Shown piece by piece: positions 34,472 through 43,875 of a stretch of DNA of 64,000 bases; position 1 is the first letter of the stretch, and every line of letters starts with the position of its first letter. A program made the position numbers and the translations under genes. The stretch lies in assembly GCF_046237015.1 (NCBI RefSeq), contig NZ_JBJYIN010000002.1, forward strand, positions 186,001 to 250,000. The letters are read 5' to 3'. The notes beneath the pieces were generated by a model. The model worked only from the letters and a program-made list of their open reading frames with translations. It made no database searches and was not told the DNA's origin. The stretch is from JBJYIN01 sp046237015 (GTDB lineage: Bacteria > Pseudomonadota > Gammaproteobacteria > Enterobacterales > Enterobacteriaceae).

Positions 34472-35686
34472 TTACCCACGTCGATTAAACGCTCCCTGCA
34501 CCACATTGCCGCCTTTCTCAAGGCTTGCCATGTAGTCGGCATACCATTGCAGCATCTCACGTCTACCATCGAGATATTGCGCATGGTTGTAGGTGCCACG
34601 GATAGCATTCTTATCAACATGCGCCAGTTGGGTTTCAATCCACGCGGTGTTGTAGCCCTGTTCATGAAGAATGGTGCTCATGGTATGACGGAAGCCGTGA
34701 CCCGTTAACTTGCCACCATAGCCAATACGTTTTATCACTTGGTTAATGCTGGCTTCACTCATTGGCTTTCTGGAGTCATTACGACCGGGAAAAACCAGAC
34801 AATAACCGCCTGTAATTTCCTGCAGTTCTAAAAGTAAAGCTTTTGCCTGACTGGATAACGGCACGAGGTGAGGGCGGCGCATTTTCATGCGTTCAATAGG
34901 GATCTGCCAGATATCTTTGTTAAAGTCGATTTCCTGCCATTCCGCAGCCCTTAGTTCAATGGTGCGTAGACCTGTCAACATCAGCAGGCGAGTGGCAATT
35001 TGAGTAATGCGACTTCCACTATAACTGGCTAAGGCATTCATAAACGATCCAAGCTCATCAGCCATTAGGTGAGGGAAGTGCTTTTGTTTTGGTGCTTTCA
35101 GTATGCCAACCAGATCGGTGACGGGGTTGTTCTCAGCGCGTCCTGAAATGATGGCGTAAGTGAAAATTTGCCGACATGCCTGACGAGTTTTCTTTAACTT
35201 ATCCAGTACGCCACGCTGTTCCAGTTTGCGCAGAACATCTAACATCTCTTTGGATTTGATGTCAGCTATAGGTCTTTTACCAATATGGGGGAAAATATCT
35301 TTTTTCAGATATTCTAGGATGTCATCAGCATAACCTTTTGACCAGTTAGGTCGCTTGTGCTCATGCCATTCCAAAGCGATCAGTTCAAAGCTGTTATTGA
35401 CTGCAGCAATTTTGGCCTGTTTTTCTACTTGTTTCTCTTCACTGGGATCGCCGCCATTGGCAAGAAGCTTCTTCGCTTCGCCTCGTTTCGCTCTGGCATC
35501 TGCCAGTGACACATCAGGGTAGGTGCCTATGGAAAGTAGTTTCTCCTTACCGGCATAGCGATATTTTAAACGCCAATAGCGTGAGCCGTTGGTGTTAACC
35601 AGTAAATACAAACCTCCACCATCAGCGAGCTTGTAAGGCTTATCTTTGGGTTTAGCGACGTCAACTTGCCGTGCTGTTAGCTTCAT
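34472..35686 (-). CDS. int: P4-type tyrosine integrase
   Basis: 404 residues. N-terminal arm-binding domain (GLYLLVNTNGSRYWRLKYR), SAM-like core-binding domain, then the catalytic domain with Arg in MLTGLRTIELRAAEW (about residue 246), HGFRHTMST (about 340) and the terminal tyrosine in RGTYNHAQYL (about 378). The start codon faces argU, 165 bases from the tRNA 3' end, the normal layout for islands using a tRNA 3' end as attB. It should drive integration and, with AlpA, excision of the 15.95-35.87 kb element. Confidence 0.97.
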   Translation of the reverse strand: MKLTARQVDVAKPKDKPYKLADGGGLYLLVNTNGSRYWRLKYRYAGKEKLLSIGTYPDVSLADARAKRGEAKKLLANGGDPSEEKQVEKQAKIAAVNNSFELIALEWHEHKRPNWSKGYADDILEYLKKDIFPHIGKRPIADIKSKEMLDVLRKLEQRGVLDKLKKTRQACRQIFTYAIISGRAENNPVTDLVGILKAPKQKHFPHLMADELGSFMNALASYSGSRITQIATRLLMLTGLRTIELRAAEWQEIDFNKDIWQIPIERMKMRRPHLVPLSSQAKALLLELQEITGGYCLVFPGRNDSRKPMSEASINQVIKRIGYGGKLTGHGFRHTMSTILHEQGYNTAWIETQLAHVDKNAIRGTYNHAQYLDGRREMLQWYADYMASLEKGGNVVQGAFNRRG

Positions 35687-35850
35687 TTGGGGGTATCACT
35701 TTTATTGAACCTGCGGATACCCCCAAACATACCCCCACTTGAGCGTAGAACACAAGAGACACAGGTGGACGTCAGAAGACCTGATATTAGGTAAATATGC
35801 TGATTTTAAAGGGATTAGTAGACTTTAATTGACGTCAAAAGACGAAGGAA

Positions 35851-35927
35851 TGGTACGCCCTACAGGATTCGAACCTGTGACCTACGGCTTAGAAGGCCGT
35901 TGCTCTATCCAACTGAGCTAAGGGCGC
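35851..35927 (-). tRNA. argU: tRNA-Arg (anticodon UCU)
   Basis: 77 bases. On the minus strand: acceptor GCGCCCT pairing with AGGGCGT (one G-U pair), D-arm AGCTCAGTTGGATAGAGC, anticodon arm with loop CTTCTAA giving anticodon TCT, T-arm GGTTCGAATCC and encoded CCA. Close to E. coli argU. It reads rare AGA/AGG codons and is a common attachment site; its 3' half is the island attB. Followed directly by the island; its own promoter lies upstream at 35971. Confidence 0.98.
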
Positions 35928-35970
35928 ATGCAAAGAGATGCTACTGTTAGTGGGATAAACAGTGGGCTGG

Positions 35971-35998
35971 ATTATACCCACACACCTCAATGAGTCAA
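35971..35998 (-). promoter_or_regulatory. argU promoter
   Basis: On the minus strand TTGACT, 16-base spacer, TATAAT, about 45 bases before the mature tRNA start: a near-perfect sigma-70 promoter. The -35 and upstream part, but not the -10, is repeated at 45646. Confidence 0.9.
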
Positions 35999-36050
35999 CG
36001 GATTGCGCCTGATTTTCTGCCGTACGGTGAATCGCTGTACAGTTCTATTG
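35976..36050. repeat. argU-promoter repeat, copy 1
   Basis: The 29 bases from CCCACACACCTCAATGAG through GATTG match copy 2 at 45646 exactly; ACGGTGAATC, CTGTACAG and TTCTATTG blocks follow in both. The two copies bracket the dms block. Confidence 0.85.
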
Positions 36051-36086
36051 GCGAGTCCATCGTTCAGTACGCTATGTCGGAAAGCC

Positions 36087-36110
36087 GTTATCATTACCGA
36101 TAATGATAAC
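36087..36110. terminator. Hairpin after the autotransporter remnant
   Basis: GTTATCATTA-CCGA-TAATGATAAC, perfect ten-base arms just beyond the stop of the remnant. It also resembles a Fur-type sequence, but its position favours a transcript end. Confidence 0.5.
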
Positions 36111-36122
36111 AGCGAGCGATTA

Positions 36123-36398
36123 TCAGGAATAATTCACGCCAAGTGAGACCCGTCCTGCCTTATAAGATGGCATATTGGTATCTACACCGATAGCGCCCGT
36201 CACACTCAGGTTATGCATCACATTTCCTTTTACGCCAAATTTGTATTCGGCACGATCGGCAGGCATCGGTTCCCGTACTGTCGTTTCATCCATGCGCATG
36301 GCTTGTGATGATGGTCCATGCCACCAATTGGTTTCTATGAATCCCTGCATCAACGTTTGTCCATTCTTGTCCAGCCTGTCTTCATAAAACCTGACCAC
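36123..36398 (-). pseudogene. C-terminal fragment of an autotransporter beta-barrel
   Basis: About 91 residues: QGFIETNWWHGPSSQAMRMD, EYKFGVKGNVMHNLSVTGAI and an ending VSLGVNY, the last strands of a type V autotransporter barrel. There is no signal peptide, passenger or full barrel upstream, so this is a relic. The truncation belongs to the rearranged zone next to argU. Confidence 0.75.
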
Positions 36399-36774
36399 AA
36401 AGGTGTAGTGACATTATTATCAGACATATCGGATGCTGCGGATCCGTTGGCCGTTGTGTGATCTTTTGCTCGATAGGCGGCAACAGATACGCGTGCTCAA
36501 CTGGCTCTACTTGGGTGCAGTCGGGCTGGTGGAGTAGCACGGCGATGTGCGGCAGATGCATGTTATCCACAACTGGTATTACCTTGGATCGGTAAACGAT
36601 ATCGCCGATGCAGCACGCTTGACCAAGGTAGCTCTCGGTTTTGAAGATTTTAAGCGGACTGATGTTAAAGAGGCAGCATCAGGTCATTTTACTGGAATGA
36701 TCTGATCTCATCGACATTCATCGCGGCTGATGAATGATAATATGGATTATCCACATTTATGCTATGGATTTTCG
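36399..36774. other. Rearranged noncoding stretch with gene scraps
   Basis: A plus-strand frame from about 36560 reads as protein-like text (WYYLGSVNDIADAARLTKVA and onward to a stop near 36705) but has an internal stop upstream and no start. It is probably the tail of a lost gene I cannot name. Confidence 0.4.
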
Positions 36775-37674
36775 ATGTTATTTACGCTGCGCCAACTTGA
36801 ATTTTTTGTCGCTGTTGCCGATGCCGGACAAATCTCTAAGGCAGCGTTGTTTTGTAACGTTTCCCAATCGTCAATGACGGTTGCGCTGCAAAATCTGGAA
36901 GAGCAATGCGGAAGAGCGCTGTTTACCCGTCATGCTAAAGGAATACGCCTGACGGAAACCGGAGAACGTCTATTACGTCATGCCAGAAAGGTATTAAACA
37001 CCGTTCAGCTCGCGACGGATGATATGCTGATTCCGTCTAACGATCTGAGTGGAACGCTGCGCATTGGTGTCACTGAAACCCTCTCGGCCTATATGCTACC
37101 AGCGCTACTGAACTCGATTACGGCGCGCTTTCCTTCTTTGCAATTTAGCCTGGTTGAGTATCCTTCTCCCCAACTATGTCAGGCGATAAGGGCAGGGATG
37201 GTTGATCTGGCGTTGATGCTGGTGTCTAACATCGTGCTGCCAGAGGATTTTGCGACAGAGATATTCATTCGATCGACTCGGCGATTATGGACCTGTGCTG
37301 GTCATCCATTACAGAATGCGCCAACGATTACGTTGCAAAGTATTGCGAAAGAAGATTTTTTGCTTCTCGATATGGATGACCATATCCCTACCGTCAATCA
37401 TTACTGGGCTGAGCAAAATCTGCAACCACGCATCAAATTTAAATCGACCTCCATTGAGGCGATAAGAGGTATGGTGGCGCAAGGCCACGGTGTCACCATT
37501 TTGTCTGATTTTGTGTATCGTCCCTGGTCGTTGGAAGGCAATCGTATTGTCCGGCGGGATGTGAGTAACGTGATCCCTTCGATGGATATTGGGGCCGTGT
37601 GGTTACAAGCGCGTCCTTTGCTGCCCAGCGCTGAAATATTGATAGATTTCATCCGTAAACAAAAAAATGCGTAA
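36775..37674 (+). CDS. LysR-family transcriptional regulator
   Basis: 299 residues. N-terminal HTH: MLFTLRQLEFFVAVADAGQI, then SKAALFCNVSQSSMTVALQN and LEEQCGRALFTRH. The rest is a periplasmic-binding-like effector domain (LRIGVTETLSAYMLPALL). I chose ATG 36775 as the start giving the usual LysR spacing; an in-frame ATG 45 bases upstream exists. It converges on the dms cluster and may regulate it, though LysR genes usually diverge from their targets. Effector unknown. Confidence 0.85.
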   Translation: MLFTLRQLEFFVAVADAGQISKAALFCNVSQSSMTVALQNLEEQCGRALFTRHAKGIRLTETGERLLRHARKVLNTVQLATDDMLIPSNDLSGTLRIGVTETLSAYMLPALLNSITARFPSLQFSLVEYPSPQLCQAIRAGMVDLALMLVSNIVLPEDFATEIFIRSTRRLWTCAGHPLQNAPTITLQSIAKEDFLLLDMDDHIPTVNHYWAEQNLQPRIKFKSTSIEAIRGMVAQGHGVTILSDFVYRPWSLEGNRIVRRDVSNVIPSMDIGAVWLQARPLLPSAEILIDFIRKQKNA

Positions 37675-37736
37675 TCATCCCCCTGTTCTGTGCCATCAAT
37701 GGGCTGTTAGCCAGCCCATTGATGGCTAGCGCACGA

Positions 37737-38582
37737 TTACCCTCCAACGCTAAAGAACGCGTAGCGCCCTAAGAACTCGCCAATGATGGTTATCATCAAC
37801 GCCAGTGAGAGCAGAGCGGGCAATGATTTTCGTGGCAATCGGGTTACATAGGTCACCAGCAGGACCAGTGTGATGCCCAACAGCAGATAACGCCACAGCG
37901 TCAGTGTTCCGACATTCACAGCAGCGGTTTTAATGCTGATACCTTGCGCAAGATTGGGGGCAAAGGCAGAAAACATGACAATGATTGCAACCGTAACCAG
38001 CACAAAACCCAGCAGGTAGAAACGAAGCAAAGGTGTCATGGCACGCGCACTCTCATCCTCTGCCAGTTGGTGTAACCGCGGCCACAGGCACAGCGCATAC
38101 AACAGGCTGCCCATCATAAACGCCGAACCATAAAAGCCTGCATAGGTTCCCCATCCTTGCCAAAGGATAAAACGGCTATGGTCGTAAATGGCTGACATGA
38201 CGAAGATATCCGACACGCCGACCAATGCGGTGAGCCCCAGCAGTGTGGTAGGTAGCTGTTTTTTCACTAGTGCATAAACCAGTGTCAAAAATAGCAAGCC
38301 CATAAACAGCGCTGTGAACAGGATTTCGCGGCTCATCCAGGATGAGGCGATATGGCTAAGTGTAAATAGCGCATGCCACGGGTTACCCAGATGCGCAACG
38401 GATGCCAATAAGCCAATGCCGCCGCACAGTAACGCACACAAGAGTGCGGGACTCGCAAGCTTCAGCCGTTTGTCATCGGTCAACGTAGTGAAAATGAATG
38501 TATGGCAATACCAAACGGTGACGACACAACCGATAGTGATTTGCATCAGCAAGGTAAAAAAGATCAATGGCCATTCGTGCAT
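37737..38582 (-). CDS. dmsC: DMSO-reductase-type membrane anchor subunit
   Basis: 281 residues with eight hydrophobic helices; PLIFFTLLMQITIGCVVTVW at the start and SVAHLGNPWHALFTLSHIASSW near residue 62 are typical of the DmsC/YnfH quinol-binding anchor. It tethers the periplasmic DmsAB dimer and passes electrons from menaquinol. Last gene of the cluster, one base after dmsB. Confidence 0.9.
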   Translation of the reverse strand: MHEWPLIFFTLLMQITIGCVVTVWYCHTFIFTTLTDDKRLKLASPALLCALLCGGIGLLASVAHLGNPWHALFTLSHIASSWMSREILFTALFMGLLFLTLVYALVKKQLPTTLLGLTALVGVSDIFVMSAIYDHSRFILWQGWGTYAGFYGSAFMMGSLLYALCLWPRLHQLAEDESARAMTPLLRFYLLGFVLVTVAIIVMFSAFAPNLAQGISIKTAAVNVGTLTLWRYLLLGITLVLLVTYVTRLPRKSLPALLSLALMITIIGEFLGRYAFFSVGG

Positions 38583-38583
38583 G

Positions 38584-39135
38584 TCAGTATCCTCGCTGTG
38601 TTTTAGTACCCACGATCAAGTTGGGGCGAGTTAGCGATGAGTCGGGCAGACCTGCGATATCCGCATTGTTGCCGTATTTTTTCCGTAGTTCACTGATGGA
38701 GCCGAAATCCAAGGCTCGCATGGGGCAGGCATCCACGCAGGCAGGGTTTTCCCCTTTGGCGCGCAGATTCAAGCAGGTATCGCATTTCGTCATCATGCCA
38801 GACTTCTCATCAAACTGAGGTGCTTCGTAAGGGCATGCCCAAGTGCAGTAGCGGCAGCCGACGCACAGTGAGTGATCAACCACAACCACCCCATCTTCTT
38901 CGCGCTTATGCATCGCTTTGGTGGGGCAATGGCTGACACAGGCAGGCGAGTCGCAATGATTACACGCGATAGAAAGATGCCAACGTTTCGGCTTGGGAAA
39001 CGTACCTTCCTCAAAGTCGTAGACCCGTCGAAAATTACGTCCCACTTCCAGATCGTTTTTATCCTTGCAGGCGATGACGCATGTTTTGCAACCGATGCAC
39101 GCGGCGGCATTAAAATAGAATCCAACCTGTTCCAT
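38584..39135 (-). CDS. dmsB: DMSO-reductase-type iron-sulfur subunit
   Basis: 183 residues. Four cysteine clusters for four [4Fe-4S] centres: CIGCKTCVIAC (about 15), CNHCDSPACVSHCP (about 58), CVGCRYCTWACP (about 91) and CDTCLNL...CVDACP (about 117). Links the anchor to the molybdenum subunit. Two bases separate its stop region from dmsA, indicating coupling. Confidence 0.93.
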   Translation of the reverse strand: MEQVGFYFNAAACIGCKTCVIACKDKNDLEVGRNFRRVYDFEEGTFPKPKRWHLSIACNHCDSPACVSHCPTKAMHKREEDGVVVVDHSLCVGCRYCTWACPYEAPQFDEKSGMMTKCDTCLNLRAKGENPACVDACPMRALDFGSISELRKKYGNNADIAGLPDSSLTRPNLIVGTKTQRGY

Positions 39136-39137
39136 CG

Positions 39138-41726
39138 TTATCGCTCCTCACCAAAAATGATACGTTGTGGTCTGTCTACATCAGGAATCAATGCAGGGCC
39201 TTGCCACTTTTTCACGTCGCACAGCACGGTATTCCAGCCCGATGTCCCAAAACCGGTCGCGACCTGTTCCGATATAGCGTTATCCGCCCCGGCCAAATCA
39301 ATGCCGCTGGTCTCATCAAGTTCGAACCAACTGCCGTGAGGCAGCGCGACAACGCCGGGCTTCAACGTTTCGGTCAGCCAGGCTGGGCGCAGTGTTTTTC
39401 CTGAGGAGCTGGTAATGAGCACGGTTTCACCGTGGTGGATGCCAAGGCGAGTGGCATCAGATTTATTGAGATAGACGGGTGAGGGCCAGGCTTCTCTAAG
39501 CCAGGGCACGTTATCCAACGTACTGTGTGAACGTCTTAAATAGTGCGGATTGTAAACTTGGAAGGGATACTCACCTTTCACTTTAGCGTTCCAATCTGCG
39601 AAGCTTTCTTCATACCCTTTGGGCTTGGCGGTATAGGCAGGAATAGGAGGTACTTCATTCCAGCCGTACTCATGGCTGATTCGTTTGAGTTTCTCGCAAT
39701 AAATTTCAAACTTCCCGCTATCCGTGTCGCGTGGATTCTTCTCAGGAGCTTGGACAAAATCTTTATAGGCGATATAGCCGTAATTATCCCCTTCTGTGCG
39801 CTCTACCTGATAGGTGCCACGGGTTAGGAATGCATTCAGCGAGGTTTTGCCCTGCTGCGTTTTCCCCTTAACCCCCCATGCTGCCAGATCCTGTTCAGTG
39901 ATGGTTAACAAGGGAACCTTGGTCTTACCGTCTTCATCAATGACGTTAGCCCCTTGCAGCGTATTGAAAAACTGCTGCTTTTCAGAAATCGGGAAGATTT
40001 TATCAACATCAACGCCCAGCCGTTTGCCGATCTCTTTTGCAATCCATTGATCGCTTTTCGCTTCATAAAGCGGTTTAACAATATTCACTGCCACAATCAG
40101 CACGTCGCGGTTGCTGGGGTTTAAAATGGTGCCTTCCCGTTCCCATTCGGTCGTGACCGGCAAGACCACATCAGAATACTTGGCGCTGGTGTGCAACACA
40201 TAAGTGGGAGAGACGATGAACTCGACTTTCTCCCTTAGTGCAGCGATGCCTTGCGTAATATTGGCTCGCGTTTGCATCGTGGCATTGAAGGTGTGGAACA
40301 TCATCTGGATATCCACTTGTTTCTCACCCTTACCGCGCTGGCGAAATGTGCCTTCCCTCAATGCCCGGTTGATTTCGTTGTGATTAATGGTGCTGCTGAT
40401 CGGGTTTGGGAAGTTGGGGAGTCCTGTGCCGCCTCCGTTAACCAAACGTGTACCGCCGTTGCCAGCCGTGTAATGGCAGCATACGCCAGTCATTCGGCCA
40501 GAACGGCCCATATGCCCAGTCATAAAACCTAGCGTAGAAAACGCATGAACCCATCCTTCACCATTGTGAATACGGGCTGGTGCCCACCCAGTGAGCAGGG
40601 CGACGCGGCGAGTGCCACCGATTTGTCTTGCCAGGCTACGGATAGTGTCTGGCGCAACACCACAGATTTCGGCGGCCCACTCAGGATTCTTGGGTTCGTG
40701 GGTAAAGGTGCCCAACAGATAATCTTTGAAATTATCATCGGGATTAGCGCTTGCAGGCATGTGATCCCTATCGAAGCCAACACAGCAACGGTTCAGGAAA
40801 TCCCAATCTATCAGCGGGTTGTTTTGCGGATCGTCCTCTTCCAATAGGGCATACATAATGCCTAATGCAAGCGCATGGTCTGTGCCAGGGTTGACCGGAA
40901 CCCAATCGGCGTCGAGCAACTCACAGGTTGCATGGTAGCTCGGGTCAATACAGATAAAGCGGGCCCCCGCCTTTTTCGCTTGCAGATAATGATAGGTCGG
41001 GCTGCCTGGGCTACTCCAGGCGGGGTTAGCTCCCCACAGGACAATCAGCTGAGATTTGCGTAAATCCAGACGATCGTTGGTGCCGAAACGGACCCAACCA
41101 TCATGAACGCCGATATATCCCGGCGTGTCTTTCCATGCTCCCCAGGATGTCGTTCCCCAGTCTGAGGTATAACCGCCGTAGTTGGCGTACACATTAAGGT
41201 AATGCGTGCCGTTAGAGCCAGTGAGCCAGATTGACTCATTGCCATACTTTTCTTTGATACGCTTGGTTTCGCTGGCCACAATGTCCAGCGCTTCGTCCCA
41301 ACTGATGCGTACCCATTGATCACGCCCACGGAGCGATTTATCACCGCCGCCAGGAGCCCAGTTTTTACGCTTCATGGGATAACGGATACGGTCGGCACCA
41401 AAGACTTGTTTACGCTGAGAGCGGCCGCGCAGACATCCCCGCTGTTGAGGATTATCAGGGGTGTCACTGTGAGTATCATCCGTCTTTTGACGCTCTACTA
41501 CGCCATCTACCACCAACGCCTTGTTCAAGCAGCGGCCGCCGCAGTTGTGCCAGCATGCCGCGGGTTTCCAGGTGCCTGTTTTGTCCGTCACAGCCGTTGC
41601 CGGCTGGGCGGCAGTCGGTTCAGCGCGCAATCCGCGGCTCATGGGCAACGCTGCGATAGCGGCTGCCGCGGAGCTTATCTGGATAAACGCACGTCGACTG
41701 ATTCCAGAAAGTAAATTATTGATCAT
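39138..41726 (-). CDS. dmsA: Molybdopterin oxidoreductase, DmsA-type catalytic subunit
   Basis: 862 residues, a little longer than E. coli DmsA. Twin-arginine signal ISRRAFIQISSAAAAIAALP for Tat export; then a Cys cluster CWHNCGGRC plus RGCLRGRSQRK for the FS0 [4Fe-4S] centre, and bis-MGD domains (WGANPAWSSPGSPTYHYL, RSHSTLDNVPWLREAWPSPV, GFGTSGWNTVL). Reduces an S- or N-oxide or a related terminal acceptor in the periplasm. It belongs to the DmsA/YnfE family, but the substrate cannot be fixed from sequence. AGGAG precedes ATG. Confidence 0.92.
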   Translation of the reverse strand: MINNLLSGISRRAFIQISSAAAAIAALPMSRGLRAEPTAAQPATAVTDKTGTWKPAACWHNCGGRCLNKALVVDGVVERQKTDDTHSDTPDNPQQRGCLRGRSQRKQVFGADRIRYPMKRKNWAPGGGDKSLRGRDQWVRISWDEALDIVASETKRIKEKYGNESIWLTGSNGTHYLNVYANYGGYTSDWGTTSWGAWKDTPGYIGVHDGWVRFGTNDRLDLRKSQLIVLWGANPAWSSPGSPTYHYLQAKKAGARFICIDPSYHATCELLDADWVPVNPGTDHALALGIMYALLEEDDPQNNPLIDWDFLNRCCVGFDRDHMPASANPDDNFKDYLLGTFTHEPKNPEWAAEICGVAPDTIRSLARQIGGTRRVALLTGWAPARIHNGEGWVHAFSTLGFMTGHMGRSGRMTGVCCHYTAGNGGTRLVNGGGTGLPNFPNPISSTINHNEINRALREGTFRQRGKGEKQVDIQMMFHTFNATMQTRANITQGIAALREKVEFIVSPTYVLHTSAKYSDVVLPVTTEWEREGTILNPSNRDVLIVAVNIVKPLYEAKSDQWIAKEIGKRLGVDVDKIFPISEKQQFFNTLQGANVIDEDGKTKVPLLTITEQDLAAWGVKGKTQQGKTSLNAFLTRGTYQVERTEGDNYGYIAYKDFVQAPEKNPRDTDSGKFEIYCEKLKRISHEYGWNEVPPIPAYTAKPKGYEESFADWNAKVKGEYPFQVYNPHYLRRSHSTLDNVPWLREAWPSPVYLNKSDATRLGIHHGETVLITSSSGKTLRPAWLTETLKPGVVALPHGSWFELDETSGIDLAGADNAISEQVATGFGTSGWNTVLCDVKKWQGPALIPDVDRPQRIIFGEER

Positions 41727-41829
41727 GTAATACTCCTACTTTCACATTGCATAAAAAACCCTGCCGCCGTCGGATCTGCCAATACGGCATTGCCGACATG
41801 GCGGTGGGCATAGCGTGTTATCGTTTTTG

Positions 41830-42528
41830 TTATGACGTTGCCTGCACAGTCTCCATGTCAACGACCTGATTGAGTTGCTGTGCATCGTGGGTTAAAAACA
41901 CCGGCAATAGCTGAGCGATGCCGCGATAGAAATCGGTCTCTGCGTGTGTTTTTACGTTATGAGAAAACGCATCACAGAACGCCAGCGTATGCTGCTGGAG
42001 AAAATCACGTTGCCTTAGCAAAGAAAGCATGACGCTCTGAAGTGCCGCGCCGTTGTGCAACGCTTCGGCAACGGACTGGCTTTGCTGATAAAGAAAATCG
42101 AGCTCGAACCCGATGTGGTCTGGGGCCTCACTGTCATCGTCAGACATGGCCAACCCGCAGGATTGATAAACCTGCTTTACCTCTTGGGTGCAACGTTGAA
42201 ACAACAGCTTATCGCGCGATACATAGACGGATTCCCACGGTGGTGCAGGGGGCGTCTCGGGGCCGATAAATAGGCGGGTGAAATCCCAATGCAGGTTTTC
42301 AAAGGCGCTCTCACCGATGATAAAGGGTTCTTCTGCCAGCGCGTGCTGCACACTTTCTACTGCGGAAGAGAAATTTGCGTCAGCGATCGCAGGGAACAGC
42401 GTCGACAGATCTTGCTGCTGGAGAAAATTCAACAGTGCAGGCGTGGGTTCTTCGATCAGCAACCGACGTAAAAGATCGTAACCCACGGTGCGTTGGATGA
42501 GGTATTGCGGGAATTGATGAGGGGTCAT
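41830..42528 (-). CDS. TorD/DmsD-family maturation chaperone
   Basis: 232 residues, all helical. GPETPPAPPWESVYVSRDKL is the E(X3)P-Y-like core signature, and APDHIGFELDFLYQQS is the D-H-I-x-x-E-L-x-F motif of the family. It would bind the Tat signal of the neighbouring DmsA until cofactor loading is done. Start at the second ATG, which has AAGGA seven bases upstream; the first would be too close. Encoded directly before dmsA. Confidence 0.9.
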   Translation of the reverse strand: MTPHQFPQYLIQRTVGYDLLRRLLIEEPTPALLNFLQQQDLSTLFPAIADANFSSAVESVQHALAEEPFIIGESAFENLHWDFTRLFIGPETPPAPPWESVYVSRDKLLFQRCTQEVKQVYQSCGLAMSDDDSEAPDHIGFELDFLYQQSQSVAEALHNGAALQSVMLSLLRQRDFLQQHTLAFCDAFSHNVKTHAETDFYRGIAQLLPVFLTHDAQQLNQVVDMETVQATS

Positions 42529-42539
42529 CGTCATATCCT

Positions 42540-43862
42540 TTAAATGTCGGCCAGTGAAAAGGTGGATGGCGTCACGTGTTGTAATTGCACTTCTTTCACG
42601 TAATGCTCGGTCTCTGAAAGGTGTTCAATAACGTTGAGTGAAAGACAAACCTCAACGGGCAATGCACCAAGCAAGGAAATGGCCGTGGGGTGAAACTGAA
42701 TACAGTGATGTTGCTGATTGTGTCTGACGGGAATGTGGTTCTGGGCCAGAAGTTTTTTCACGGCAGTAATGGCCGAGCCGAATACTTTGGCGCATTTGAA
42801 AAAAGCGTCTCGGGGAGAAAAATAGTAGGTGTTATCAACTGGGCTGAGGTGGTTTTGCAGGAACACTTGGCCGGTATGTTTATTTTCCAAAGAGCAATAG
42901 TGTACGCCCAGCCTCAACGCGCGCTCTAACGCGAACAGCATCAACTCCAGTGCCAATGTTTCGCTACCGGCAATGGCTAATCCGCCGGCATACCAATAAT
43001 TGTAATACACCTGATAGGGGGGATATTTCAGAGTAAAACCGCGTTCGCGAAACGCATCGGCATTCGTCAGAGGAAAACAAAATTCCAGCAGGTTGATACC
43101 GTCAACGCCGAGGGCATCAAGTTTGCGCAATAACGCTTTCATCTGTTCGCCGCTGCCGGGAATAACCGGCATTTCCACCATTACAGTGGGAATATACTTT
43201 TTTGCCAGGCGAATGCGCCGCAGTATGCGGGCTTGCTTCTCTACCGGATCATCAATTTTGATGCTAAACCGAATTTCTTTTAGCCCGGCTTGTTGCAGTT
43301 GTTGTGCGGTTTGCTCGTCCAAGGGATCGCCGGCAGTGTAGAGCCGTGTGTGAATATCAGGAAAATGGTGCTGAACCTGTTTGAAAAAACCGGTCGCTTC
43401 CGCTTTGTGTAATAGTGGTTCTCCCCCGGTCAATGCCGCAAATTGCAAGGGCTCCCCGCTGGCGGCAATCTGTTCAACTTCCGTTGCTGCCTGACGCAGA
43501 TGGTGTTGGTAGTAGTCATAATCCTGTTGATTGGGATTGAAACAGAAATAGCATTGACGATGGCATTTTAGCGAAATGAACGCAGTGTAACTTCCTTCTC
43601 CTGTGCGGCAGGCAACGCATGCACCAGAAATCCAGTTGATGTGAATGCTTTTATCATTGTTGGAAAACAGGGCTCCCATGGCGCGCAGTTGGTGTTTTAG
43701 GGCAAGTGCTTCATCGTTGCTTTCGCTGGTGGATTCAAACGGCAGACCATACTGTGTGATGGCGTGTAGGGTCTTTTGCTCAATCTCGATATATCGTTGA
43801 GCGTACTGTGCGAAATCAGGATCGTTAATACACGGAAAGGTCGTGCTATTGATGATGTTCAT
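42540..43862 (-). CDS. Radical SAM protein in the dms cluster
   Basis: 440 residues. The radical SAM cysteine motif is CHRQCYFC (CX3CX2C, about residue 99) preceded by SGACVACRTGEGSY with two more Cys; GGEPLLHK (about 146) is the SAM-binding GGE motif. The C-terminal 150 residues (KHTGQVFLQNHL...QQHHCIQFHPTAISLLG) are unassigned. No auxiliary SPASM-type cluster is obvious. GGAGGA precedes ATG and it sits 11 bases before the chaperone gene. It could modify a peptide, cofactor or the reductase itself; its role is unknown. Confidence 0.85.
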   Translation of the reverse strand: MNIINSTTFPCINDPDFAQYAQRYIEIEQKTLHAITQYGLPFESTSESNDEALALKHQLRAMGALFSNNDKSIHINWISGACVACRTGEGSYTAFISLKCHRQCYFCFNPNQQDYDYYQHHLRQAATEVEQIAASGEPLQFAALTGGEPLLHKAEATGFFKQVQHHFPDIHTRLYTAGDPLDEQTAQQLQQAGLKEIRFSIKIDDPVEKQARILRRIRLAKKYIPTVMVEMPVIPGSGEQMKALLRKLDALGVDGINLLEFCFPLTNADAFRERGFTLKYPPYQVYYNYWYAGGLAIAGSETLALELMLFALERALRLGVHYCSLENKHTGQVFLQNHLSPVDNTYYFSPRDAFFKCAKVFGSAITAVKKLLAQNHIPVRHNQQHHCIQFHPTAISLLGALPVEVCLSLNVIEHLSETEHYVKEVQLQHVTPSTFSLADI

Positions 43863-43875
43863 TTTTTATCCTCCA

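Larger units (their letters stand above)
15951..35872. mobile_element. argU-integrated mobilizable island with plasmid replicon genes
   Basis: About 19.9 kb between two copies of the 15-base tRNA 3'-end sequence. It has a P4-type integrase beside the tRNA, AlpA, a MobQ relaxase with candidate oriT and TraD-like accessory protein, a RepL-type initiator with iterons, two H-NS-like proteins, a type IVb pilin cassette and many short AT-rich genes. No type IV secretion or mating-pair genes are present, so it would need a helper element to transfer. Mobility is inferred from these parts. Confidence 0.88.

Noticed and set aside
36087..36110. Fur box reading of GTTATCATTACCGATAATGATAAC
   Set aside because: It lies past the stop of a relic gene with no promoter or iron gene nearby; a transcript-end hairpin is simpler.
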